From Ruegeria atlantica (GTDB taxonomy: Bacteria; Pseudomonadota; Alphaproteobacteria; Rhodobacterales; Rhodobacteraceae), in the NCBI RefSeq assembly GCF_001458195.1, contig NZ_CYPU01000071.1, forward strand, positions 1 through 64,000: a stretch of 64,000 bases of DNA. The letters are read 5' to 3'. A program made the translations under genes and the position numbers. Numbering within the stretch: position 1 is the stretch's first letter; each line of letters begins with the position of its first letter. The notes under the pieces were generated by a model. That model made no database searches and had not been told where the DNA came from. It saw only the letters and a program-made list of their open reading frames with translations. Positions 53,237 to 61,598 of the stretch are shown here, piece by piece.

Positions 53237-54600
53237 CTGCTCTGATCCCCTTCCGGTTTCACCCAGCGCATCAGTATTAGCCCCAGAATAAACAACAGAA
53301 CGATGGGTGACACCCCCAGTCTTGCACTGCCGGTTACAGTTGTGGCTATTCCGATCAGCAAGGGGGCGGCAAAGGCTGTGGCACGCCCCGACAAACCATA
53401 AAGCCCAAAGCTTTCGACCGGGGCCTTGGGGTCGGTGTGACGCACCATCATCGAACGGCTGGCGGATTGCAGAATACCGCCCATGCCGCCGATCAGAACC
53501 CCGCAGCCAAAGAACACCAGATCAGGCAGGCCGGATCCTTCGGGTAAAGACATGCCAAAGATCTGTGTGCGGTCCATCGACACGATGGTAATGCAAACAA
53601 AGATCAGCACCCAGATAGCCACCAAAATCACTGGTTTAGGGCCGTATTTCTTGTCCAGCTTACCGCCGACCCACGAAAACGCAGCCGCAGCCAGAACGCT
53701 GACGATACCAAAGACACCGATCTTGATCAGGTCCCATTCCAGCACCAGTCGCGCATAAACACCGCCAAAGGTGTAAAGCCCGTTCAACGCATCGCGGTAG
53801 AACATGGATGATCCAAGGTAGGTGACCAGGCTGACCCGGTGACGCAGACTGGAAATCGATTTGACCAGAAGGCGCAGGGCGTCGCCCACATTGCCTTTTT
53901 TGTCGGTCGGTGCATCATCCCGGACCCAAAGGAAGTAGGGGATCATGAACAGAACGAACCAAACCGCCGTGAATGGCCCCACGAAACGTGTGCCCTGCTG
54001 CATTGAGGCATCCAGCCCAAACAGCGGATCCATCCCAATCAGGGTCTTGCCGTTGGCCTGCTCGACGAACAGCGCCAGCATGATCGCAAGTGAGATCAGC
54101 CCACCAAAATAGCCAAAGGCAAATCCTGACCCCGAAATCTCACCAACCTCATTTTCGTCCCCCAAATCGGGCAGCTGCGAATTGATGAAGATCAGAGCGT
54201 ATTCCGCGCCAACAAAGCCCAGACCAAAGGCCGACAACATCAGCCACATATTCGACCCGTCGGGCATCGTGTACCAAAGCGCGGCGGACCCCACCGCATA
54301 CATCACCGAAAACGCGAAAATCCATGGCATTCGGCGACCCGAAACATCCGCCATGGCCCCCATCAACGGTGCGCCAAAGGCGATGATCAACCCAATGATG
54401 GTCATGCAATTCGCCCACACCGTCTGCGCCCGCGCATCGGCCGCATCAGCATCCAGACCGGACGTCAGATAATACTCTGCCGCAACTCCGGCAAAGTAGG
54501 GACCAAAGACAAATGTAACCAGCAAGGTGTGATACGGTTGACTGGCCCAGTCGAAAAACCACCAACCCCAAATGCGCTTGCGCTTGGAAATTTCTGCCAT
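53233..54600 (-). CDS. MFS transporter, UMF1/Atg22-like family
   Basis: A 455-residue 12-TM carrier beginning WGWWFFDWASQPYHTLLVTFVFGPYFAG, the characteristic opening of the UMF1 family. Later segments GYFGGLISLAIMLALF and CGVLIGGMGGILQSASRSMMVRHTDP fit as well. Yeast Atg22 exports amino acids from the vacuole; bacterial substrates are unknown. It heads a tight operon with mepA, so import of peptidoglycan turnover products is one possibility. Confidence 0.92.
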   Translation of the reverse strand: MAEISKRKRIWGWWFFDWASQPYHTLLVTFVFGPYFAGVAAEYYLTSGLDADAADARAQTVWANCMTIIGLIIAFGAPLMGAMADVSGRRMPWIFAFSVMYAVGSAALWYTMPDGSNMWLMLSAFGLGFVGAEYALIFINSQLPDLGDENEVGEISGSGFAFGYFGGLISLAIMLALFVEQANGKTLIGMDPLFGLDASMQQGTRFVGPFTAVWFVLFMIPYFLWVRDDAPTDKKGNVGDALRLLVKSISSLRHRVSLVTYLGSSMFYRDALNGLYTFGGVYARLVLEWDLIKIGVFGIVSVLAAAAFSWVGGKLDKKYGPKPVILVAIWVLIFVCITIVSMDRTQIFGMSLPEGSGLPDLVFFGCGVLIGGMGGILQSASRSMMVRHTDPKAPVESFGLYGLSGRATAFAAPLLIGIATTVTGSARLGVSPIVLLFILGLILMRWVKPEGDQSR

Positions 54601-54732
54601 AACTGCCCCTGTTTATCGTTGTTTTCATAAGACGGGTCTTTGGCCTATTTCGCAAGGGTTCTGTTAGCGCACACTTGCTCTTTGCCGCGCTAGCCACTAC
54701 CTCTCGCGAAACGTGACTTGGAGTATACGAAT

Positions 54733-55023
54733 ATGATGGCAGTTTTCGGCCCGATCGACTTGGTATTGAGCATCGCCTATTGGTTCGTCTTGATTCAGGT
54801 CATAATGAGCTGGCTGATCAACTTTCAGGTTCTGAACCTTCACCAGCAATTCGTTGCCCAGATTTGGTACGGGTTGAATCGGATTCTGGAGCCGATTTAT
54901 CGCCCTATTCGCAAAGTGCTGCCCGATCTTGGCGGCATCGATCTGACGCCTCTGGTCGTGTTGATCATCATCATTTCACTGCGAAGCTACGTCCTGCCGG
55001 AACTCTTTCTGGCCCTGAGCTGA
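54733..55023 (+). CDS. YggT family membrane protein
   Basis: A 96-residue protein with two hydrophobic segments, one at 10-33 and one near 70-90, around the motif LNRILEPIYRPIRKVLPDLGGIDLTPLVVL that defines YggT. Role unclear; relatives are linked to cell division, osmotic stress or chloroplast thylakoid assembly. The ATG at 54733 has TTGGAG at 54718-54723. Confidence 0.93.
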   Translation: MMAVFGPIDLVLSIAYWFVLIQVIMSWLINFQVLNLHQQFVAQIWYGLNRILEPIYRPIRKVLPDLGGIDLTPLVVLIIIISLRSYVLPELFLALS

Positions 55024-55109
55024 GGCTGATCCCTCTTGTTCACCGAATCTTAGTATGTGATTGTCCTGTCTTAAGAGCAGATAAACCTTAAAACAGGGCA
55101 ACCCCGCAC

Positions 55110-57149
55110 ATGTTCGACGCCGCACCGATGCTGCGAGATGTCTTTGGATTCGACGACTTCCGCCCCGGGCAGGAAGAGATCGTCGATGCCGTGACCGCAG
55201 GTGAAAACGTGCTGGCGATCATGCCGACGGGTGGCGGTAAATCCCTGTGTTTCCAACTGCCTGCGTTGATGCGGGATGGCGTGACGGTGGTGATTTCCCC
55301 GCTGATCGCCCTGATGCGCGATCAGGTTCGCGGGCTGCAAGAGGCCGGCGTTGAAGCAGGTGCTCTGACCTCGGGCAACACGCCCGAAGAAACAGATGCC
55401 GTGTGGGAAGCGCTGGAGGCCGGGCGGCTCAAGCTGCTTTACATGGCCCCCGAACGTCTGGCTGCAGGGTCGGCGCTGGGGATGCTGAGCCGGATCAACG
55501 TCAGTCTGATTGCCGTGGATGAAGCCCATTGCGTCAGCCAGTGGGGCCATGATTTCCGTCCCGACTACCTGCGGATCGGTGAGCTGCGGCGCGCGCTGGG
55601 CGTCCCCCTCGCCGCCTTCACCGCCACCGCAGATGCCGAAACGCAGGACGAGATCGTCGAAAAACTGTTCGACGGCACGCCCCCCAACAAGTTTCTGCGC
55701 GGGTTCGACCGGCCCAATATCCACCTTGCCTTTGGGGCCAAGGATGGCCCCCGCAAACAGATCCTCGACTTTGCCAGTGCCCGAAAAGGGCAATCTGGCA
55801 TCGTCTATTGCGGCACGCGCAACAAAACCGAAGTGCTCGCGCAAGCCTTACGCGCGGAAGGTCACTCTGCCTGCCACTATCATGGCGGAATGGAGGCCAA
55901 GGATCGCCGTATCGTCGAAACCCGCTTCGCCCGCGAAGACGGGTTGATCGTGGTTGCCACCGTGGCTTTTGGCATGGGCATCGACAAACCCGACATTCGA
56001 TGGGTCGCCCATGCGGACCTGCCTAAATCCATCGAGGCCTATTATCAGGAAATCGGTCGTGCGGGCCGTGACGGTGGCCCTGCCGAAACTCTGACCCTGT
56101 TTGGCCCCGACGATATCCGCCTGCGCCGCTCGCAAATCGACGAAGGGTTGGCCCCGCCAGAACGTCGCATGGCCGACCATGCACGCCTGAATTCTCTATT
56201 GGGTCTGGCCGAAGCATTGTTATGCCGCCGTCAGACTCTGTTGGGCTACTTCGGTGAACAGGCAGAACCTTGCGGCAAGTGCGATCTGTGTGACACCCCG
56301 CCCGAAGTGTTCGATGGGACCACGCCCGTCCGCATGGCCTTGTCTGCAATCCTGCGCACCGAGGAATGGTTCGGCGCCGGCCACCTGATCGACATCCTGC
56401 TGGGCAATGAAACCGACAAGATCCGCGCGCGACGTCATGACCAACTGTCGACCTATGGGATCGGCAAAGAGTGGTCGCGCCCGCAATGGCAGGCCATCTT
56501 CCGACAGATGATGGGGCATGATCTGGTCCGCCCAGACCCCGAACGCCACGGCGCACTGCAAATGACCGAGGCTGCCAAGCCCATCCTGAAGGGTGAGGCC
56601 CGGATCAACCTGCGCAAGGACACATTGCGCAAGGCCGGACGCCGCCCGGCGGTCAAAATGATGGTGTCCGAGGAAGACGCGCCGCTGCTATCGGCCCTGA
56701 AAGCCAAACGGCGCGCTTTGGCCGAAGCCGCGCGGGTACCGGCCTATGTCATCTTCCCTGACCGCACGCTAATCGAAATGGCTGAGAAACGCCCCCTGTC
56801 TCTGGACGATATGGCCCGAATTGGCGGGGTCGGCGCGAAAAAGCTGGAACGTTATGGTGACACGTTTCTTGAAGTCGTCGCCGGTGAGGTTGAAGCCGTT
56901 CATCCCGCGCGCCGCAAATTGGCTGGCCGGGATCAGGGCGATATCTATGACCAGTTGCTTGAAGTGCAGTCGCAGCTATCACGCGGTCCGCAGGGGATCG
57001 ACAAGCCGCTAACTTGCTCGGCCTCGCAACTCGCCAAGGTTGCACAATTGCGGTCAGATGACCCGCGCGCAATGGAACATGTTCTGGGTGACCGCCGTCA
57101 CGAAAGGTTTGGAGCCGCCTTTCTGGACGTGCTGCGACAGACGGACTAG
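55110..57149 (+). CDS. recQ: ATP-dependent DNA helicase RecQ
   Basis: A 679-residue full-length RecQ: helicase motif I TGGGKSLCFQLPA, motif II DEAHCVSQWGHDFRPDY, motif VI EIGRAGRDGGPAETL, zinc-binding Cys set CRRQTLLGYFGEQAEPCGKCDLC, winged-helix domain, and a C-terminal HRDC domain near 520-600. It unwinds recombination and repair intermediates. It is followed by yaaA 35 bp later on the same strand. Confidence 0.97.
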   Translation: MFDAAPMLRDVFGFDDFRPGQEEIVDAVTAGENVLAIMPTGGGKSLCFQLPALMRDGVTVVISPLIALMRDQVRGLQEAGVEAGALTSGNTPEETDAVWEALEAGRLKLLYMAPERLAAGSALGMLSRINVSLIAVDEAHCVSQWGHDFRPDYLRIGELRRALGVPLAAFTATADAETQDEIVEKLFDGTPPNKFLRGFDRPNIHLAFGAKDGPRKQILDFASARKGQSGIVYCGTRNKTEVLAQALRAEGHSACHYHGGMEAKDRRIVETRFAREDGLIVVATVAFGMGIDKPDIRWVAHADLPKSIEAYYQEIGRAGRDGGPAETLTLFGPDDIRLRRSQIDEGLAPPERRMADHARLNSLLGLAEALLCRRQTLLGYFGEQAEPCGKCDLCDTPPEVFDGTTPVRMALSAILRTEEWFGAGHLIDILLGNETDKIRARRHDQLSTYGIGKEWSRPQWQAIFRQMMGHDLVRPDPERHGALQMTEAAKPILKGEARINLRKDTLRKAGRRPAVKMMVSEEDAPLLSALKAKRRALAEAARVPAYVIFPDRTLIEMAEKRPLSLDDMARIGGVGAKKLERYGDTFLEVVAGEVEAVHPARRKLAGRDQGDIYDQLLEVQSQLSRGPQGIDKPLTCSASQLAKVAQLRSDDPRAMEHVLGDRRHERFGAAFLDVLRQTD

Positions 57150-57184
57150 ATACGGCCCAGTACAGGCAAGGAAAGAGAGTGGAT

Positions 57185-57955
57185 ATGCTGGTAGTTATTT
57201 CCCCGGCCAAGCGGCTGGACTGGGCGGAACGGGATGTCGAAGTCACGCAGCCAGACTTTCAGGACGATGCCATCCGCCTGTCAAAAACCGCCCGCAATCT
57301 GACACTGGGCGACCTGAAAAAGCTGATGGACCTAAGCGATGATCTCGCGCGCCTGAACCGCGACAGGTATCGCGCCTTTTCAGATGCGCCCGAGGCGGAT
57401 GTGACACGCCCCGCCGCGCTGGCCTTTGCGGGCGACACCTATCAAGGGCTTGAAGCTGCGTCGCTGGATGCCGAGGAGATGGCCTGGGCGCAGGATCATC
57501 TTCGCATTCTGTCCGGTCTTTACGGTGTGCTGCGCCCGCTGGATTCCATTCAGGCCTATCGGCTTGAGATGGGCAGCAAGCTAAAAACCCGCCGCGGAAA
57601 GAACCTGTATGAATACTGGCGCGATCAACTGAGCAAAGCGCTCAACGCGCAAGGTGCTGAGGTTGGATCGGACGTTCTGGTCAACTGCGCCAGCCAGGAA
57701 TATTTCGGCGCAGTAGACCTTAAAGCACTGAAGCTGCGCGTTATCACCCCTGTTTTCATGGAAGACAAAGCAGGCACGCCTAAGATCGTGAGCTTTTTTG
57801 CCAAAAAAGCGCGCGGTGCGATGGCAAGGTATGTCATTCAGCACAGGCTGGACGACCCCAAAGGACTGCTGGACTTTGACTCAGGTGGCTATGTATACCG
57901 CCCCGATTTGTCAGAAGAAAACAAACCCGTCTTTGTGCGGCCCTATCAGGCTTGA
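57185..57955 (+). CDS. yaaA: Peroxide stress protein YaaA
   Basis: A 256-residue UPF0246/YaaA protein starting MLVVISPAKRLDW, with LGDLKKLMDLSDDLARLNRDRY, PAALAFAGDTYQGLEA, LRILSGLYGVLRPLDSIQAYRLEMGSKL and VNCASQEYF. In E. coli it lowers free iron and DNA damage under H2O2. The start at 57185 is taken over the GTG two codons upstream because it matches the family N terminus. Ten bases overlap the convergent VOC gene. Confidence 0.95.
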   Translation: MLVVISPAKRLDWAERDVEVTQPDFQDDAIRLSKTARNLTLGDLKKLMDLSDDLARLNRDRYRAFSDAPEADVTRPAALAFAGDTYQGLEAASLDAEEMAWAQDHLRILSGLYGVLRPLDSIQAYRLEMGSKLKTRRGKNLYEYWRDQLSKALNAQGAEVGSDVLVNCASQEYFGAVDLKALKLRVITPVFMEDKAGTPKIVSFFAKKARGAMARYVIQHRLDDPKGLLDFDSGGYVYRPDLSEENKPVFVRPYQA

Positions 57956-58407
57956 TCCAACATCGACGGGTCATAGGCGACGAGTTCAACCGTATTGCCT
58001 TCGGGGTCTTCGGTGAAGATACCGCGCCAGCCGATCCATCCGAACTGCTCGATCCGGTAGGGCTGGCCAACGTGGTCATACCACTGCATCACTGCCTCTT
58101 GTTCGTCGAATGGCAGCGACAATGCGATGTGATGCAGAGACGACGCTCCACCCGTCACCGGTTTTTGCGACCCGGTCGGGTGCAACCCTGGTCGCGGGGC
58201 GGCGGTGTGGTGAAACAGGGCTAGGACCTGCGTGTGGCCACCATATCCGGGCGCAATCTGGAAGAAGGTGATCGCGCTGTTGTGGTCACCGCTAAGACGC
58301 TTTAACCCGATCACGTTCTCATAAAACGCGACCATGGCGGCCATATCCGCGCAGCGGATGGCAATCTCACCCAGTGCGCGGGGCTGAAATCCACGATCTT
58401 CAGACAT
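57946..58407 (-). CDS. VOC family protein (glyoxalase/dioxygenase superfamily)
   Basis: A 153-residue VOC protein with paired beta-alpha-beta-beta-beta modules: LGEIAIRCADMAAMVAFYENVIGLKRLS and SLHHIALSLPFDEQEAVMQWYDHVGQPYR, with metal-type His in LHHIAL and Glu in GNTVELVAYDP. Substrate unknown. Confidence 0.9.
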   Translation of the reverse strand: MSEDRGFQPRALGEIAIRCADMAAMVAFYENVIGLKRLSGDHNSAITFFQIAPGYGGHTQVLALFHHTAAPRPGLHPTGSQKPVTGGASSLHHIALSLPFDEQEAVMQWYDHVGQPYRIEQFGWIGWRGIFTEDPEGNTVELVAYDPSMLDQA

Positions 58408-58431
58408 GGGTGCAATCTAGTCAGCCCAGAT

Positions 58432-60633
58432 TTACTCTGCAACAACCGGGCAACAATCATCCGGCCTATGGGTCAGAACCATCTGGTGAATCGTCTGCTT
58501 TTGCAGCGGTTTGGTCAGGTAGTGATCCAGCCCGGCAGATAAGATTCCCTGATCGTCACCAGCCATCGCATGAGCCGTAAGGGCGACAATAGGAACATGA
58601 CGGTCAGTCTCAATCTCACGGCGCCGGATTTCGGCTGTGGCCTGTTTGCCGTCCATTTTAGGCATCGAGATATCCATAAAGATAAGGTCTGGGTCAAACT
58701 CCTGATACGCCTGCACCGCTTCGATCCCGTTGCCGGCAAAGCGCAGGTCGATGTTCAGATTTTTGACCATCTTCTTAAGGATCAGTTGATTGGTCCGGTT
58801 ATCTTCGGCCGCCAGAACACGCATGATACGCTGCGTTCCTTCACATGCGGGTTGGTTAGGTGCCTGATTGATCGGTGCGGTCTCCGAAAGCGACTCAACG
58901 CCCTGTGGGTGGCCAAGCGCTTTCAGGCGCGCGTACAGCTCAGCCCTGGGGATCGGCTTTTGTAGAACGCCTTCGATCAGGTGGCGCGCGGGGTGGGCGT
59001 GAATGACACCGGGATTGGCCGACATCACGACAATCGGCAGAGCGCCCCACCCCCTGTCTTTCAGCATGACAGCCAGCTCAAGCCCGTCCATGTCGGGCAG
59101 GTCATGATCGCACAGCAGAAGGTCCACACTGTCGTCCAGCGCCGTCAGCGCCTCTCGGCCTGAGGTGCAAACGGTGACCTGCACCCCCAGCCGACCCAGC
59201 TGTTTGGACAGGATCGCGCAGTTGGCGGCCAAATCATCGACGATCATCACATGGCGCAGGCGCCCGTCAAGATCGGGCGGGGCAGGTTGCGGGCCTTCAG
59301 CGGTCGGCAGTGAGGCACGAAAGCCAAAGCAGGAGCCCTGCCCCGGCTCGCTATCCACCCAGATAGCACCGCCCATCAATGTGATCAGCCGTTTCGTTAT
59401 TGCCAATCCCAGACCGGTTCCTTCAAAGGCCCGGTTTCGCTCGTCTTCGACTTGATTGAATTCGCCAAAAATGTGCCCGATCTTGTCTTCATCGATGCCG
59501 ATGCCAGTGTCCTCGATCGCAACATGCACATCGCAGGATTGGGCATCCGGGTTCGGCACGCCGGTAACGCGGATCAGGACATGGCCCTCGGACGTAAACT
59601 TGACCGCATTGCCGACGAGATTGGTCAAAACCTGCCGGACCCGCCCTGGATCGCCAACAAACATTGTGGGCAGGAACAGATCGTAATCCACCAATAGCGT
59701 CAGACCTTTATCGCGCACGCTGGGTTGCAGCAGCATCGCGACTTCAAGAATGCAGCGTTCAAAGTCGAACTGTTCCGGGTGCAGGGTCAGCTTGTCCGCC
59801 TCGATCTTGGAATAGTCCAGGACATCGTTGATAATCACCAAAAGCGCCTCGCCCGAGTTGCGGATGGTGTTCAAATACAGCCGTTGTTCTTCATCCAAAG
59901 GTGTTTCGGTCAGCAATTCGGTCATGCCCACGATGCCGTTCATCGGGGTTCGGATTTCATGGCTCATGTTGGCCAGAAAGGCCGATTTGGCGCGGTTTGC
60001 TGCCTCGGCCCGTTCACGAGCAGCGGTCAATTCGGCCTCATGGCGCACGGATGCGGTGATGTTCAGGGCCAGGCTCACCACATCGCCACCATGACCGCGC
60101 TGGTCGATCAGCTTGATGTAATGGCCGTTCCACAGCCGGATTACCTCGGGCTGGGGGTGAGGCATCGCCCATCTCTGCAGCATTCTATCGCGCCAGCCAG
60201 GCGTCGGCTCGGACCCAAGATCAATCAGCCCCTCAGTGGTCAGAATCTCAAGAATCCTCGGATAGGTTACACCCGGCGCAACCTCTTCCAGCCCGTCAAA
60301 GACGCTTAAGTAAGCCGCGTTTGCCCCAATCAGGCGACTTTCCTCGTCAAAGAACGCGAATCCATCCTGAATAGTTTGGATTGAATGCCACAGGCGGCGC
60401 TCGGCCACCTCGATCTTGGCGTTGGCGACCGTCAGATCGGATTTGACCTTTTCATTTTCACCCCGGACCGTTTCAACCTCGGCCTGGGTTTCACCGATCC
60501 GCTTGGTCAATGCCATCGCATGCAGGCCCAGTTTGCGGTTTGCAGCCGACAGCTCTGCCTGTTTCATTTCCAACAACCGCTCGGCCGCCAGACGTGCGCG
60601 CCGTTCCTGTGACAGTTTTCCTGCAAGACTCAT
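58432..60633 (-). CDS. Soluble hybrid histidine kinase with PAS and two receiver domains
   Basis: A 733-residue protein without membrane segments. Order: coiled coil about 1-85; PAS about 85-200 (SIQTIQDGFAFFDEESRLIGANAAYLSVFDGL); HisKA with H225 in ANMSHEIRTPMNGI; HATPase with NLVGNAVKFT, DTGIGI and GTGLGLAITKRL; receiver 1 (VMIVDDLAANC, LLLCDHDLPDMDG, VLQKPI); receiver 2 (VLAAEDNRTNQ, LIFMDISMPKMDG, YLTKPL). No Hpt domain is attached, so a separate Hpt must receive the phosphate. The signal is cytoplasmic and unknown. Confidence 0.95.
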   Translation of the reverse strand: MSLAGKLSQERRARLAAERLLEMKQAELSAANRKLGLHAMALTKRIGETQAEVETVRGENEKVKSDLTVANAKIEVAERRLWHSIQTIQDGFAFFDEESRLIGANAAYLSVFDGLEEVAPGVTYPRILEILTTEGLIDLGSEPTPGWRDRMLQRWAMPHPQPEVIRLWNGHYIKLIDQRGHGGDVVSLALNITASVRHEAELTAARERAEAANRAKSAFLANMSHEIRTPMNGIVGMTELLTETPLDEEQRLYLNTIRNSGEALLVIINDVLDYSKIEADKLTLHPEQFDFERCILEVAMLLQPSVRDKGLTLLVDYDLFLPTMFVGDPGRVRQVLTNLVGNAVKFTSEGHVLIRVTGVPNPDAQSCDVHVAIEDTGIGIDEDKIGHIFGEFNQVEDERNRAFEGTGLGLAITKRLITLMGGAIWVDSEPGQGSCFGFRASLPTAEGPQPAPPDLDGRLRHVMIVDDLAANCAILSKQLGRLGVQVTVCTSGREALTALDDSVDLLLCDHDLPDMDGLELAVMLKDRGWGALPIVVMSANPGVIHAHPARHLIEGVLQKPIPRAELYARLKALGHPQGVESLSETAPINQAPNQPACEGTQRIMRVLAAEDNRTNQLILKKMVKNLNIDLRFAGNGIEAVQAYQEFDPDLIFMDISMPKMDGKQATAEIRRREIETDRHVPIVALTAHAMAGDDQGILSAGLDHYLTKPLQKQTIHQMVLTHRPDDCCPVVAE

Positions 60634-60748
60634 CTTTGGTGTTTCCGGGACAATCTGCGTCCAGCATCCGGGCAGAGAGTGAAGAACTGTTTAAGCCGTT
60701 GCCCAATGATCGAACCTTGTGCCACTCTTGCCGAAACGGAGGTTTGTT

Positions 60749-61594
60749 ATGCGGTGTTTCTTCGGCGCGTTGTTGGCCTGTGGCGTGTTTGCCCATCCTG
60801 TGGCCGCGGGCTGCGCAACGGATGGCCAGATCAATCGGTTCGTCGCGGATTACCTCTCAGCTACGCCCACATCTGCCCTTTCGCCTGATGGCACAATGAA
60901 AGATGCACTGTGTACGCAAGCGCGTATAGTGTCTGCATTAGAGCCACATTTAGGGCCGGTCATCGGCTACAAGGCCGGTTTGACGAGCGCACCGGCACAA
61001 GAAAGATTTGGCGCATCCGAACCGGTTCAGGGCGTATTGTTCCGCAACATGATGCTGGATGACGGCGCGACCGTTCCATCAGACTGGGGTGCGCGACCGG
61101 TATTTGAGGCCGATCTGGTGCTGGTTGTCGGCACAGCGGATATCAATCAGACCACGTCTCCAGAGGAGGTGCTGCAAGGCATCTCAGCCATCCGCCCGTT
61201 TATCGAACTACCTGACCTGACCTTTGCCGAGGGTGAACCGATCACCCCGGTCACGCTGACAGCAATTGGCGTTGCTACGAAGCTGGGTGTTTTGGGGGCA
61301 GAAATCCCTGTGTCCGATCCGGCAGCTATGGTGCAGGCCTTGGCTGATATGACCGTCACCCTCCGCGCCGCAGATGACGAGATTCTGGCGCAGGCACCGG
61401 GCACAGCGGTACTGGGGCATCCGGCCAATGCCGCCCTTTGGCTGATGTTCAAAGGGATTGAATTTCAACCGAGGGACTTGATTTCCGTCGGATCATTCGG
61501 GCCGTTATTCCCGCCTGCAAAGGGTAAAGGCGGGGCGTCTGTGTCTTACGACGGCTTGCCCGGCAATCCCACGGTCAGCGTGGTGTTTGACTGA
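60749..61594 (+). CDS. Exported hydratase-like protein (MhpD/fumarylacetoacetase superfamily)
   Basis: A 281-residue protein. The start at 60749 has ACGGAGG seven bases upstream and opens a signal peptide (MRCFFGALLACGVFAHPVAAG). The body matches the 2-keto-4-pentenoate hydratase fold: VIGYKAGLTSAPAQERFGASEPVQGVLF, FEADLVLVVG, ISAIRPFIELPDLTF and GHPANAALWLMFKG. Cytoplasmic MhpD proteins hydrate dienoic acids; a periplasmic form with such a signal is unusual and its substrate is unknown. It could also be lipidated at the Cys after VAAG. Confidence 0.82.
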   Translation: MRCFFGALLACGVFAHPVAAGCATDGQINRFVADYLSATPTSALSPDGTMKDALCTQARIVSALEPHLGPVIGYKAGLTSAPAQERFGASEPVQGVLFRNMMLDDGATVPSDWGARPVFEADLVLVVGTADINQTTSPEEVLQGISAIRPFIELPDLTFAEGEPITPVTLTAIGVATKLGVLGAEIPVSDPAAMVQALADMTVTLRAADDEILAQAPGTAVLGHPANAALWLMFKGIEFQPRDLISVGSFGPLFPPAKGKGGASVSYDGLPGNPTVSVVFD

Positions 61595-61598
61595 CCTA

